Source: Pteria penguin
Taxonomy: Eukaryota; Mollusca; Bivalvia; Pterioida; Pteriidae
Reading direction: 5' to 3'
Assembly (NCBI GenBank): GCA_035048485.1
Contig: CM068584.1
Location: 61,417,458-61,481,457 of the forward strand
DNA length: 64,000 nucleotides
Position numbers and translations under genes: made by a program. Below, in pieces: positions 1 through 12,825 of the stretch. The notes beneath the pieces are model-generated. The model worked only from the letters and a program-made list of their open reading frames with translations. It was not told the DNA's origin and did no database searches. Position 1 is the first letter of the stretch. Each line of letters opens with the position of its first letter.

Positions 1-1359
1 AAGAATTTGAATTAATTTACCAATCTCAAACTATGTCTCTCATATTTTGGTTTTAATTTTCCCTTAATCTTGAAATTTGTGGCCAAACATTTTGAAAATC
101 ATGTTTTCATACTGCATTGTCATTCTAAATCATTTTTGTAATATTTTAAAAACGTTAACACAGAAAATAAAAAAATAGGCATTACGTAATTATTTAAAAA
201 ATAGATATGATATAGCGGCTTAACTATTACAGATAGATACTATCGGTTCGCATTTTTTAAAAAAACATAACCTGTAGAAGACGACAGCGAAATTTTGAGA
301 AGTCTTGCTTTGACTATAAACGCTAACCTGGATAGAATTTAAAAAAAGGGTCATTGTTACGTAATTTTCTTGAAAACCAGCATTTTTCAAAAAACAAAAA
401 TCTTATTACATGCGTCGGCGTGTGTTATTCAATAGTGTTGAAAAAACAGGGTAAAATTATCGCATTTTAGCATGCCTCTCGATAGCGTAGGTCAACTCTC
501 AACTCTCACTGGTGGTGGGGAAATATTGCAAAATTTTTGACAAAAGAATTCAAATATGTAAACCTTCTCAAGCGCCCTTTGTATTTTGAAGTTCATATGA
601 CAAATAATAAGTTGGTAACAACAAAATTACGCAAGCAACGCGGTTTTTAAATTTTTTTAATTTCTCATTTAAAAATATATGATATTGTTACCTTTCTTCA
701 GGTATGCTTCTTCCTTGGCACATTGGATCTGAAATGTGGGATATATATACGTTATGATTGATTTTCCTTTGTCATCGACAGTTTTTATTGCAAATCTTAA
801 AACATTTTTCATATGCAGTAAAACATCCATACATCGGCATCTCGACAACCCGGCTAATCTCGACATAAACCGCCGGTCCCGACCGTTTTTCTTAATAAAT
901 TGATGAAATTCATCTCGGATGACTGGACATACGATATGTCGACTACCATGCTTATCTCCAAGTAAATTTTGAGTCCCGATGTCAAGATTTACTTAGTGTA
1001 TCACGACATCTTCTTCTACAGGTGACCGCTACTTAAATTGATTTATTGATATTACCACTGTACACGTGAGGCGTAATTACTCAACAGGGCTAACTTTGTA
1101 TCCAATTGAAAAAAAAAATGTATAATACGAAGGTATGGTGAAAAACATCTATTCAACTTTCAAATTTGATTATCTAGACCTACCGATATCTAGACATATT
1201 TTTCTCGGACTCAACGATGTCGAGATAACAAAGTTTTACTGTATATCATTATCAATTCCACTAAACTATGCTCTCAGTCATTCATACGAGAAAATGACAA
1301 GAATGACATCATTTTGTGTATGAATCTATAAGATGACTTATTGTAAATAAAATACGAAA
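1..1359. other. No gene recognised
   Basis: AT-rich. One minus-strand open stretch (about 809-689) has a TTTTAAG acceptor-like start and an AAAG/GTAACA donor-like end. It is at most a weak candidate for a further exon of member A; nothing homologous in B or C supports it. Confidence 0.3.
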
Positions 1360-1540
1360 ATATCTGGTGTCACATGACTATGGCATTAACAACAATGTAC
1401 CACAGTGGACATTCACGGACCCCTGAAAGTCAGAGGTGGGACCAGGTGCCCGGAAGGAGTGAGCGTCTCCTGTTTGGTTAGTTACATCCGCCGTGAATGC
1501 CCTGACATAAAGACGAAACAACATAATTCAGCACTGAATA
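1360..1540 (+). mobile_element. Diverged Penelope-like 3'-end relative (family R2)
   Basis: It contains CCAGGTGCCCGGAAGGAGTG and GAGCGTCTCCTGTTTGGTTA, which match the AGGTGCCCGGGG...GAGCATCTCCTGCTTGCTAG core of the Penelope-like 3' end. A conserved flank precedes it (TGACTATGGCATTAACAACA, then ATGTACCACAGTGGACATT). A partial second copy of that flank lies at 1661-1715. Confidence 0.5.
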
Positions 1541-1660
1541 TATACATGAATGTTAACATTGTGTAGAAAGTGTCACAGCCACACAACTTCAGGAACAAGG
1601 GTATAATAACACTAAAGTCAAAGTGCAAAGGGAATAAGTATGACGTTTATGTAAAATACC

Positions 1661-1715
1661 AAAATAACTGGTGTTACATGACTATGGCACTAATAAAAAT
1701 GTACCACAGTAAACT
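1661..1715 (+). repeat. Partial copy of the R2 flank
   Basis: ACATGACTATGGCACTAATA followed by ATGTACCACAGTAAACTAC repeats the left part of the 1360-1540 element. Confidence 0.45.
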
Positions 1716-2292
1716 ACATTTTTCGCAAAGGGTCTGCTGTTAAAAAAAACCCAAAATACTTTCACCGACTTATCGAAATCAGAAGGGTGTTCAAAACCTA
1801 CCTTTGCATAGTTTTACTACCGTCTGCCCCATTATTTTTTGTTTTACTTATCCTTACTTGTTATCAATAAGAATAGATAAAAATTCAATCCATAAATATG
1901 GAACCTTCCTTCGCTGTATTCTTAGTATTACAGAATATGTTTTATACTATTGTACCCTATTTTCTCAAACTCCGAGCCAATTTATAAACAGTTAGCATGA
2001 TCGATTAATCCATTAAAGTTGATATCAGAATATATTATACTTATATAAATGTTGGTGCTGCATATAGCATTTCGGGAACTTCGGTATCTTTTGTGATGCT
2101 AATTAAAGCGAAAATAGATTTCGATCGTGGTAGTATGATCAATGTCTTAATCGAGCATTGTTAGATTAACTTAACACTTAGTGCTGCCCTACTGCTGTTT
2201 GTAAAGGCAGTGGTGTCAAAGAGATAGCTACCTACAATATTGATAAATACAGTCTTTCTTATACTACACTGCCAACAAAATGAAATTCTTAC

Positions 2293-3198
2293 ATTTGTAA
2301 ATTTCTAGGATAGAATATCCAGAATGGTTGTATGAAGGGCATCCATAAAGGTCAGGTGGACACCACAGGTAATTCTGTTCCATGACTAACAATGGTGTAC
2401 CTGTACGATTCGCACACTGGTCAGTGTATGGACATCCCACTGCAATGAAATGCAAGTAACTATAGTAGTAATATCGTAGATATAAAACAATAATGAAAAT
2501 ACAAATAAGTTATGTCCAATAAATAAACATATAAAACAGATGTAACATTAAGCACAGTAAAGTATTATGTAAAACCTGTCACATTCTGGATTAAGTATAA
2601 CATGTTTAAGAGGAAGTAATGCAGGTGACAAAGAATTCCATGGAGTTAAGAATATAAATAACTAATAGAACATATGTACGAAATAATTAAAAATGAAATT
2701 GCAAGTCACTAAAATGGCATGTTATTATGTATGAGACAAAAGCCCGAACAAGAAAGTTGAAGAAGCATAAACAAGTTGTAAATTTATATATCCAATTATT
2801 AATTGCAATTGTAGGATAAGTCACAAACTGAAATATCGACATGACAAAGAAATAATATTTATTAATTTTCAATTGCTTTACAATAATAAGTTAATATTAT
2901 ACCTATTTACGAATATCAGTCCGAAAATGCCTATAAGTGAATATCATATGTATTAAAAGAATGGAAACAACCTACCTCGCCCGGCCGGTATAAATGAATC
3001 AAATATGCATCCTTCCCTTAATTCAGCTTTCGGTGCTATTAAACATACATATCTCTTATACCCAGGACAATTAAACGAATTGCTTCTGTCCGGCCATTCT
3101 GCAGCAGTGGGACATGCCGCCGTAAGTTTTGTGCAGCTCATACTCCCCGACAACACAAATTCAGTGATGAAGAGGACACCAATTACAGCGTATATCAT
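2293..3198 (-). CDS. Receptor-family member A, 5' part (signal peptide and Cys-rich ectodomain), partial
   Basis: Two coding exons are seen. Exon 1 is 3198-2976 (223 nt). It begins with ATG and a hydrophobic signal peptide (residues 1-20), continues with a Cys-rich stretch (C22, C29, C44, C52, C64) and ends at a GTAGGT donor in phase 1. Exon 2 is 2439-2293 (147 nt, phase 1 to 1). It follows a TTTCATTGCAG acceptor and ends at a GTAAGA donor. It carries two possible N-glycosylation sites (NRT, NHS) and ends in EIYK, like LYK at the end of exon 2 in members B and C. The exon 1 pattern CP-x-x-x-E-W-x-x-R...C...Y-x-C...C matches B and C, so this is a diverged paralog facing B. A TTTTTCAG lies 9 nt before the ATG, so a 5' UTR intron is possible. 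No transmembrane or tail exon was found in 1-2290, so the gene may continue outside the window or be broken. Confidence 0.6.
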
Positions 3199-4783
3199 AG
3201 GTCTCTGAAAAATAATAAGTTAAAATGAAATATACTATCTTGTTTTATTTTTTTAATGTTATTTAATTGTAGACTGCTGTATTTATCAAAGTGCATTATT
3301 TAAGTGACATCATTATAACAATGTAAGAGAATCATTTCATATATATCTATGCTTAAGCATACAAAAAGCTAACCTATAGGGAGTAGGTGAAATTATAAAG
3401 TATGGTCACATCAACAATAGTGTTAGAAAAAAAATATAACAGTGTCTTCGACGAATTGCAAAGTTTGGGTTATTGGAAAGGAAATCATAGTTATTATAGT
3501 ATTTATTGGACATAATATACGTTACAACCAATGAAGATCTTTATGATATTATGATAAGAGCTATCATTTATTGTGTGTTCCACCTAAACAGTTCAGTCTA
3601 TTTAAAAGTTACATTAAAATGTGTGTGTGTGTATATGTGTGCACTTTATTTGCACGAACACAGAAAAAAGCACTTCGTCAAGGAGAATAAAACTTCCAAG
3701 TAGAGAGAGAGTTATATCCATTATTATCACTCGGCCGACACCGATGCTGTCTAAGTAATAGTTTCCGAAGGTATCGGCAGTCTTCTGTATTGACCCTGAG
3801 TGAATACATGTACTTCAAAATCATCAAGGATGTATTTCTTACAACTTATTTACACGTATAAATAAGTAAGCAGAAACATCGTTAAACGATTCTCTCTTGA
3901 ATCTTTGTGTACACAGAGATGCAACGGGTGTTTTCTTGCATAAAAAGAAATGAAGTTGCTTAAAGTTGCTTAATAATATTGATGGAAAGACACACAATTG
4001 CAGAGAGAGAGAAAGATAGAGAGAGAGAGGCAGTGAGAGTATGCTTTATTTAGAGTTGTCTTCCTTCCAACGCAAAGAAAGCTAGGTATATAGGTATATA
4101 TGTTCTAAGAAAATTGTTTTTTGCCCAAAGATAATACCACAAAATATTTCTTCTGTTCAAAGGATTTTTTTTATGTTCAAAAGACCTATTATATTGAAAA
4201 TATATTTATATCGACATAGTCAATAAAACAATAACAGGGAGTTTAAGGATGTGGTAACTCTGATGGTAGCAATTTATCACTCTTCAACCTTCCTTTTCTA
4301 CTGAAATTTGGTTTATTATAATTATGTATACATATAGACATGTTACTATATGTATCAGAAACAGATAATTCGTAGTGATAGCTCCAAACTTCAGGTGGGT
4401 GAACATGTATTATATATCCCCAGTTTTCATAGTCTTAGATCGGTCAGTCTATGAGTTAGTCTGCCTCGCTTGATTCAATTAAAAAGATATTGATTTAAAT
4501 AAATGAATGTGGAAATACCTGTATACCATGTTGGTACATATTTAAATTCCATATATAACTACGCCTAGTTATTATTAACTTTCCAAGAAAGAAAAGAGAT
4601 AATTCCAAAAGAATTCACCAAACAAAGACGCATTGTGGGTAAAAAAAACATATTGAAATTATATTGAACAACTATGTTTTGCTATTTGAATCCAATTACA
4701 TTAGAATTCTTGTGACATATCAAAATCGTTAAACTATATGTGCATAGGATCAACAATCGAAATATCCTCCACATAAAAATTGA

Positions 4784-4851
<68 letters not shown>

Positions 4852-5141
4852 CAATAATTCAACGTTTTTGTAAGGACAATTCACAATATTAATAAATATA
4901 AATCTATCAATTAGTGGTATCATACATTATCATTGCACTTTTAAATCCCTGACATTTTTATAAACAAATGAATAAGTCACAAATGCAGATATGAGAGCAA
5001 GTTGGAATGGAGTTTCAGTCACATGTAAAACATTAATTCGTGCATCAAACAGAGTAGCACGGGTAAAAATTGAAATTTAGTATAGATGAATTTCCTTTCG
5101 ATCAAGGATGTATAAGTCAACAACATCTGACATTCCGTGTA
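3199..5141. other. Intergenic space between divergent members A and B
   Basis: Holds GA-rich and AAT microsatellites and no recognised coding sequence. As the shared upstream region of two head-to-head paralogs it may hold the A promoter, but no element could be named. Confidence 0.4.
4786..4848. repeat. (AAT)n microsatellite
   Basis: About 20 uninterrupted AAT units, shortly upstream of member B. Confidence 0.95.
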
Positions 5142-5149
5142 TTCCGGAA
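5142..5149 (+). promoter_or_regulatory. TTCCGGAA palindrome upstream of member B
   Basis: The palindrome ends exactly 185 bp before the B start codon. The same palindrome ends exactly 185 bp before the C start codon (44889-44896), and weak similarity (AAGGATGT, then GGAAGTAT) flanks both. The site fits a compact TTC-N2-GAA element and also contains the ETS core CCGGAA. That it is a regulatory site is inference from its conserved spacing. Confidence 0.4.
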
Positions 5150-5333
5150 CAGACTAAATAGTATTGGAAAACACGACTTGAAGGAAGTATATGATTTACA
5201 GATATTATAATATCGTGTAACTTTTTTTTCTGTAACCTACAATGAAATAAGCTAAATTGATAAATACATGAAATTTCCTATGCAGCTGCGGACACGTATA
5301 TTCTGCTTCCAATGGAATTTTAGCATGTAAGAC

Positions 5334-8300
5334 ATGCATTCGTATTTATGTGGAGTTTTGGCAGTATTTTTTGCTCTACGGGTAAATGGAGAAGTCATCA
5401 GTGGATTAACTAATGTGTCATCATGTCCTTCAAAGTTAAACATATGGCGTCAAAGGGAATCAGCAAAGTCGTGCGATGAAGAGAAAGGATTTCTGTACCA
5501 TTGTATGAAGTCATTATGGGACACGTTCGTTGAATTCTGTATGGTCCCTTTGTCTATCAATGTCTACGGTAAGAACAATTTGCCTTTAATTCATAAACAC
5601 TACTATAATATATAATGTACTAGCTGACAATATAACAGCAATATACTTTGTGAAATTTTACACTACTTACATATATAGGATTTAATTTCAAAACTCCGCC
5701 CTTAAGCATGATATCTATCAATGTAATGTTGATGTTCTGCAGGAATTCCAGATGTGTGTCACTGTGTTATGGGAGACTGTATTATAAATAGAAATAAAAA
5801 TCCACTAATATCAACTACAAAGCAATAAATAATCAAATGAGTGTACTGCTTTCTCATAAACGTACACATGCAATCACACAAATATGATGTATATTTATAC
5901 ATTAAAAAACCTATTTGAAACAAAATATCGTGAGAAAAATATTACTATATATGCATATCAACATGTCTTTCCTCACTTAAAATACTCATTAATTTTGAGT
6001 ACAGAAGCACTGATCGCAGGAGCAGTGATACCCTCACAGTGCAGTGATATTGGACCGATGTCAATATTTCAATAATACAAAAATATTTGAATCAGAAAAG
6101 CAAATTAAATTTGAAATCAAAGATGAAAGCCAATGTTTAGGGGAGGATCTTGCATAAGGGAGGTATTCCTTTGTTATAAACTTGGTCAACACTCCACATA
6201 AAGATCCGGTTTTCTTGGAATCGATAATTACTCTTTGATGTTTTGCGGTTTTTTTTATTATTTAATTTTATTATTCTTTTTTTTTTGGGGGGGGGGGTTT
6301 GTTTGGGATTTTTTGTTTGTTTGTTTGTTTTTTGCTTTGTTTTCTGTGTGGTTTTTCTTTGGGAGGGGGTGGTTAAATAATAATAACAATTATTGTACTA
6401 TGTACACAGGTGATGTTTTTCTTCCGTATGAGATAGGTGTATTCTGCAGATAATAAAATAATATATTGCCTGTACATGAAGTGAAAAGGAAAAAGGTGGA
6501 TTTAAGGGAAAAGTTTTGAATTGGAACACCATCGCCAGTTTTTTCTTCACACAAATAGACTCTGAAGCCCCAGGCGCAGTGATATATACCGAAACGCTTC
6601 AATTCTTCGGCTTTCCTCGAAGGAGTACAATGAGAAATGAGGTCCAAAAATGCATATGGTTGTTTCTCTAATTTAGGATATGACAAGTTCAGTATGAGAG
6701 GTAATATCCTTTTTAATGAATAAATACAATTCAGTTATCTTAGCGAATTTCACATATTGTTATTGTTAGACAAATTGACTGATAGATTATTGTTTTACGT
6801 CACATCACGATTATTTCACGTATATGGTGACGGCATCTGCCTGATGCATCGCATATAAATCAAGAGCTCTGTAACGGACCCACCCGCCAACCGTGACACG
6901 GAACCTGGGTTTTTACTGTCTAATCCGAAGGAGAGGACACCGGTGCGCCCAGGGCTGGAGTCCTTCCCGTGACCTTACAGTCCTGAGCCGAGCATTATAT
7001 TTACTAGATTACACCGACTTTTAAAGTTAGAACATTAGAAACGAATCAGAGGAATCGCAGAGTGACATTTAACCAGTCCTTATGCGCAGACTCCGCCATG
7101 AAAAAAAATCATACTTGATGAGCATAATTGCCTATTTTCGTTAAAAAATTTCAGACAGCTAATCATGGTCATTCGTGTTTACATAACAACTGGAAGTAGT
7201 TCCAAAGGTCGACTACGTAGTACATACGAAGTTTATCTGCGTACGGAAATGGACGAGTTGTTACGATTGGAAAGAGTATGTGTGTATGTATGTCATTGAA
7301 CGCGAGAGTGCACATGTTATAATTGCAATGCGGTGCAATGTATGTAAAGGACTAAATGAATGCTATTCAAACATTTTCGGCTCTCCACGTAAAAGTCGTT
7401 CTTCTAAACTCTTCTAAACTTCTAAACTCACTGTCGGACGTTTTCTTTTCAAATAAATTACTAAATAAACCAAATTTTCCTCTATACGATTACCTGGTCT
7501 ATGGATGTTATGACAGAACGTCTTCAATATTCAAATGTTAAATACAGGGCGGGGGTTCAGAGTGAATTCCATGCAACATTTGTGCAAAGTTTTAGGTGTA
7601 TATTTTAACATTTTCTGAAGTCGTTAAACATTTTGAAAATATATTTTATTTATTTTAGAATAGGTATACATTTTTTTTTTCTTTCAAGCGTCTCCGGTTT
7701 TAGAGTTTGATTACCACATATCTAGAAAATTCTTATTAATTCATTATGTAAAAATAATACATATGTTAGCACATCATAAATGAAAAGAAGGCTACATGTA
7801 TAAGATCAAAGACGAAAGACACAATTACAAAGTATATCAATTGACTAATTGATTGTTTTACATTACTCTATGATTACTTCACGTATATTGTGACGGCATA
7901 TGCCTGATGTATTGCATACCTTTGCAACGAGCACACCCGAACCAGTGGGGGAGATTTCACGTGTCACGTCTACCATGACACGGGACCTAGGTTTTTTTCT
8001 GTTTCATCGGAAAGACAGAAAACCGGTGTGTTCAGGAGTGGAAATCGAACCCCGAGACGGGCCGAATACCTCATCCATTAGGCCACACCGGTTCACTATG
8101 TACATCAAGTGAATGTTATTCATTGCGTCTGCACGGACTCTAACATTCAATTTTCATTACGATTCATTTACTTTATTTAGAAACCTACATATGGTATAAC
8201 ATAAACAAATAAATGTACAAATACTCGCACATACTACTGGTGTTTAAAATAAATCGAAAACCATCATTGTAAAAAAAACCCAAAAATATATTTCAGCAAA

Positions 8301-11300
8301 ACGTTGATAATTAAATACTTGCTCTAAAATGTGTCCATGTAATCGATTTTAATAAGTGCGAAGAATTCATTATTGCATTCCTTTTCTAAATCTAAAACTG
8401 TTTTTTTTTTTCAAAATTAAGATGGGTGCCCTGAACTACATAAAAGTCAAAATTTTCGGATCCTGTACGTCAAGTGCTCAAACAGCGGAAAGTGTCCTAA
8501 TGAAGATGTTCCATCCTACCCATCTTATGAACTTTACAAATGTGAGGTTTGTTTGAACTATGTCACATCATGCAGTTACTAATTCCATGATACTTACACG
8601 GCTTATGCTTGTAATACTTTTCAAGTATACCTTTCATATGATCAAATACATTAAATTGTGTATTTTCTTGTAAGAATACAGTTCTGTTTCCTTGTAGATG
8701 ATGGCTGCTACAAAGTAGAGTCAGATGAAACCGATATTAGCAAAGAAAGGTAAGAAATTTGCATAATATTATTATGCACAGTTAGACGGCGGACAAAACG
8801 GTGAAAAGGACCTTGTTGTAGCGTTATTAACGAGGACGTACGCGGAAAATAATTACTTCCGATATATAAGTGATGACGGGCGAATGCAGGCATTAGATAA
8901 ATATAAAACGTATATACCTTCTAATTTTGTGCATCAGATGCGCATTTCGACAACGTATGTCTCTTGAGTCATGCTCGTGACCAAATGGTTGGAAATCTCA
9001 TATTATATAAATATTTGAAGAGCAGTATTAAAACCAAAATGACCGAAACTCAACCAAAGAATCAATCTAAGGACAGAGCTATGCATGAGGGAGATACTCC
9101 TTAGTTTTAGTATTATTTGTATAATTTCATGACGGAAAATTAAAGTAGACTTTCGAACGGATGTAATATTAAATCAAACTTAAAAGACATATCTATCAAT
9201 GTGCGTATAACCTAACGTCATTTTACGAGTATTGTATTGTTGTCATTTAGATAGTTAGTTGTAGTGTAGCCGGTGTGGCCTAGTGGTATCGCGCTCGCTT
9301 CCATGCTGGTGTCCTGTCTTTCGGATGAGACAGTAAACACCGATGCCCCGTGTCTTGGTATGCATAGCACGTTAAAGATCCCTCACTGCTTCGGGTGGGT
9401 CCGTTGCAAAGGTCAAAATTTGTATACCCCGCATCAGGCAGATGCCGTCACGATATACGTGAAATATTCGTGGAGTGACGTTAAACAAAAATCAATCAAT
9501 CAACAGTTGCAGCGTCATGCTTTAATCCCTACGTCTATATAAACCTTAGAAAATATAAATCGGACAACCAAATACATAGGCTTGTTGGGTGGAAAAGATT
9601 TTAGCCAATGCTATAGCACATGACAAAATGAATATGAATTGATAAACATATGTATGCCTATGTAACGACTTTTTTCAATTTAAGGAAGTAAATTCATAAT
9701 TTCCCATTCGATGGGAAACATTTATCATGTAAAATAATAGAAGGAAATTCTTACAAGCATTTCAACAACTGAAATCCATTTCACGTACAGCACACAAAGT
9801 AAGAATCTGACTAATCAATATGGCAAAATGAACTCCAGATAAAGCTTCCAGGCATACGAGTTCTATTCCTGATATTGCCGGGTAATCCAACAGACAAATA
9901 TTAGCATATTCAACAAGGGTGTTATGCGTTACATCACTAGACAGTGATATGTAGATTGATTGAATTAAAGAATCACGTGAAGAATGTTCAAGAAGGGCAA
10001 AACCATTTCTCTGTCTTGTCTTCAATTATCTACGAATTAATGCAGCTCAGTTAAATTTTGTACAATAAAGGAATCATTTAAACTGAAAACTCCGTGAGTC
10101 AAGAATTCCATTATATTTTGTTCGGGAAACTGTTTTATTGTAAATAATATCACACTTGCTATAATGAATGATTGAATTATTATACAATTTAGTGTAAATA
10201 AGTGTAAAATGTGTTATAATACTTAAATAATGTATTTTTTATTTAAATATGTTCTTTAAAATATTTCAGAACTTTCACTACTGAATACAGTTTTAAATAT
10301 TTAACATCCAGTGATCCGTATTCAACTGTAAACTATACTAGATATGATGATCGGATAACAAGAGAAACATATGGTAAAAAGAATTACCTTAGTATATAGC
10401 TATAGTTTCATATTCTTTTATTTGATTCTATTGTTTTAATTTGTTTCTTGATCTATGTTTGCCATATGAAATCCCTTGAAACTGTTATATAATAATGCTA
10501 ATATAAAAAGGTAGGAGGGTCTCTTGGAGTAGAACCTTCTTTAAGTCGATTTCAGAGCTTCATGCCCATACATTTATCTCAAAACGACAATGGCAACGCT
10601 TGCCGTTGTCAATTCCATAGCTTGATTGTGGAGTAAATGACAATTTAGTAAACATTTATTTTGCAGTTTGATTTTTTTTTTATTTTTGTTTGGTTTATGT
10701 TATATTTATTTATTTAAGAAAAAGGAAAAAAGTGTGTTCATTTATTAATTTTATGAATTTTTTGAATATTGTATTTACATTACAATATTTACTGAATTAG
10801 CATTCAAAAATAATATGATATATATTTACACAAGAATTACATTTTTTCATATTAGTTGTACACATATATGATTTTAGTTACAAAAGTCATCAGCTCGAGG
10901 AATTCATCTACTTCTGTGTTATTTTCCCAGAATAAATACGTCTTAGGTAATGTCTTCATAAATCTAAGTAAGAGTAGTATAAGTAGCATATAGCATTTTG
11001 CATCTAGTTGCAAAAAATTGATAGGTGGTAAATGTCAGCGATAGAAGAAGATTAGTTTACGGACATAAGGCATTATAACCATAGAATTCATAATGCATTC
11101 TTATATAATAGTTATTTACTCATCGTTTCGTGCATGCTTGTATTAAATCGAACTTACATAAATCCAGGCAAAAGATTTTATAACATTATATATAACATTT
11201 CATATAATTTGGATGATAAAGGCACGACCGCTGGAATATTCATGCTGTTGCTATGTGGATCATTGATATTTTCTACTTGCTTCATACATAAGTAGGTATC

Positions 11301-12053
11301 TTTTCGTAATATTATCTTGTTCTTAATAAGTATTACAATTTTCTTTAAAGTGCATAATATGCGTAATGGGAAAATACATTCCAAGTGGATCCAAATTTTG
11401 CGTTTCAATAATTTAGAAAATACACATTTGTTATCAATTCCAGTAAAATAATACATAGGTGTTTCTTTATTTATTTGATGAAAATAACTTCAGGTCAAGG
11501 AAATACAATCTAAGTGGATCCAAATTTTGTGTTTCAGAATTGCTTAATTTTGTATTAATTTAGAAAATACACATTTGTTATGAATTCAGATAATAATAAT
11601 ACATAGGTGTTTCTTCATTTATTTAATGAAAATAATTTCAGGTCAAGGAGAAACTTTAGGGAACACGACTTTGTCAAGTGCCATGCTAATTCTGATGTCA
11701 AAAGGAATGCTGAAAACGTGTATAATGAAGTAGAGGATATGCAGTCTGAATTGTCAGATAGCCGTTCATACGAGGACCCAGTCTCTATTACATTCATGCA
11801 ATTTGGGACAGTACCGACTACATCAGTCCAAGCGATATCAGGACGATGTATGGAGAGTGGACCATACACTAATAAATTCTCATCTGCACTATCCTGCTCT
11901 GACAGCTTATTTTCCTGTGAGGAAAAATTTTATGAAAGAGCAATGTTTGGGGCCAAATTAAGTTCATCTTTTTCTTCTTTTAAATTCTCAAAACATGGAA
12001 ACATGGATGACAGACATGATTTCAATACGAGGGCGCAAAGCGCTAGCATCTGA
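5334..12053 (+). CDS. Receptor-family member B: Cys-rich type I membrane protein with tyrosine-motif tail, six exons, 330 aa
   Basis: Exons are 5334-5568, 8422-8541, 8698-8749, 10270-10373, 11222-11291 and 11642-12053. All introns are GT-AG, with phases 1,1,2,1,2, and the 993 coding nt end in TGA. Residues 1-19 form a signal peptide. The ectodomain has eight Cys (31, 47, 57, 69, 81, 97, 103, 122), with N-glycosylation sites at N27 (NVS) and an NYT in the stalk. Exon 4 encodes a Ser/Thr/Tyr-rich stalk. Exon 5 encodes the single membrane segment (GIFMLLLCGSLIFSTCF). The cytoplasmic tail of about 137 residues begins with basic residues (KSRR). It holds VYNEVEDM, then SYEDPV, PYTNKF and FYERAM. 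YNEV fits a YxxV tyrosine-signalling or YxxPhi sorting motif; which of these is inference. Member C shares the same exon sizes for exons 1, 2, 3 and 5, which supports the model. No known domain family was recognised. Ligand and function are unknown. Confidence 0.82.
6778..7018 (-). mobile_element. SINE family 1 (tRNA-derived), in intron 1 of B
   Basis: The complement of the conserved body is present: GTGACGGCATCTGCCTGATG, CGGACCCACC, GACACGGAACC, GACACCGGTG. Its tRNA-like head is decayed. Confidence 0.75.
7842..8092 (-). mobile_element. SINE family 1, in intron 1 of B
   Basis: The same body as the other copies, with an inverted B-box-like GAAATCGAACCCC and an inverted A-box end (TAGGCCACACCGG). 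Confidence 0.8.
8918..9095 (+). mobile_element. Dispersed repeat R3, in intron 3 of B
   Basis: TTTTGTGCATCAGATGCGCA, then CCAAATGGTTGGAA, ATATTTGAAGAGCAGTATTA and AAAGAATCAATCTAAGGACA match, in order, the reverse complement of 53655-53850. Class unknown; similar blocks are widespread in bivalve DNA (memory, unverified). Confidence 0.65.
9269..9503 (+). mobile_element. SINE family 1 with internal deletion, in intron 3 of B
   Basis: It starts with GCCGGTGTGGCCTAGTGG (A box) and ends ATCAATCAATCAAC. The B box region is missing: the head jumps from the A box to the GGTGTCCTGTCTTTCGG body, so this copy would not drive pol III transcription. Confidence 0.8.
11372..11650 (+). repeat. Tandem duplication carrying a second splice acceptor for the last exon of member B
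   Basis: The block 11372-11500 is repeated at 11501-11650, the second copy having about 18 extra bp. Both copies end with the same run, ATTT-ATTT-x-ATGAAAATAA-[C/T]-TTCAG, followed by GTCAAGG. There are therefore two near-identical acceptors, at 11493 and 11641, 148 bp apart. The downstream acceptor opens the long tyrosine-motif tail. The upstream acceptor, read in the same phase, encodes 23 residues and reaches TAG at 11561-11563. Confidence 0.75.
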
Positions 12054-12218
12054 AACCACGTCTACTCCGTTAATAATACTGTTACAAGGAAAAGAGTATG
12101 AATTAACCTATGACTTGTTACATATTTCTCTTTTAGCTCAATTAACAAACCCTTTTCATAGGGTCGAAAGTCTATGGGATAATGAAATATAAGGACCGCT
12201 GGTTAAATCTTTTTCGAC

Positions 12219-12248
12219 AATAAATCATTGTTGTATTGAAAGAATAAA
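12219..12248 (+). terminator. Candidate polyadenylation signals of member B
   Basis: AATAAA occurs at 12219-12224 and again at 12243-12248, about 170-190 bp after the B stop codon. Both are in a short AT-rich 3' region before the next SINE. Cleavage position is not known. Confidence 0.4.
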
Positions 12249-12553
12249 GGAAAAGAACCGTTAGTATGTTATAAATGCCTTAGTTAATTGATATTAATCA
12301 TTAAGCAATAAACTTGACAATATTTATGTATTGTCAGAGAAGTGAAAAGAACGAGACAATCATTGTAATATGCTATATTCAAATAAAGAGTATAGAATCA
12401 TTTTCACTACACTTAACTTTATGTTTACTTTATTTTATTATCGTCATCACTTTCATCATATTTTTTTGTTTACATAAACAGATACCAATCTTTTTTTTCC
12501 TCACATTACAGACGCACAAGAAACAGGGTAATCCAAAAAACTTTTAATACCAT

Positions 12554-12825
12554 TGGTTGGTTGATTATTGTTTTACGTCACTCCACGATTATTTCACGTA
12601 TATGGTGACGGCATCTGTCTGATGCATTGCATACAAATTTAGACCTTTGCAACGGACCCACCCGAAGCAGTGAGGGATCTTTTACGTGCCACGCCTACCG
12701 TGACACGGGACCTCCGTTTTTACTGTCTCATCCGAAAGACAGAACACCGGTGTGCCCCGGGCGGGAGTCGAACCTGCGACCTCTCGATCACGAGCCGAGC
12801 ACCTTATCCACTAGGCCACACCGGC
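12554..12825 (-). mobile_element. SINE family 1, near full length
   Basis: Complete inverted copy with an inverted B box (GGAGTCGAACC), an inverted A box (CCACTAGGCCACACCGGC) and the GGTTGATTATTG end. It lies just after the B polyadenylation signals. Confidence 0.85.

Noticed and set aside
689..809. Third exon of member A
   Set aside because: It has possible splice sites and an open frame, but no similarity to any B or C exon and no supporting Cys pattern. It is mentioned only as a weak candidate.
9273..9542. 89-codon open frame, similar to frames at 45261-45560 and 51188-51472
   Set aside because: The recurring peptide comes from the SINE body in different copies and orientations, not from a gene family.
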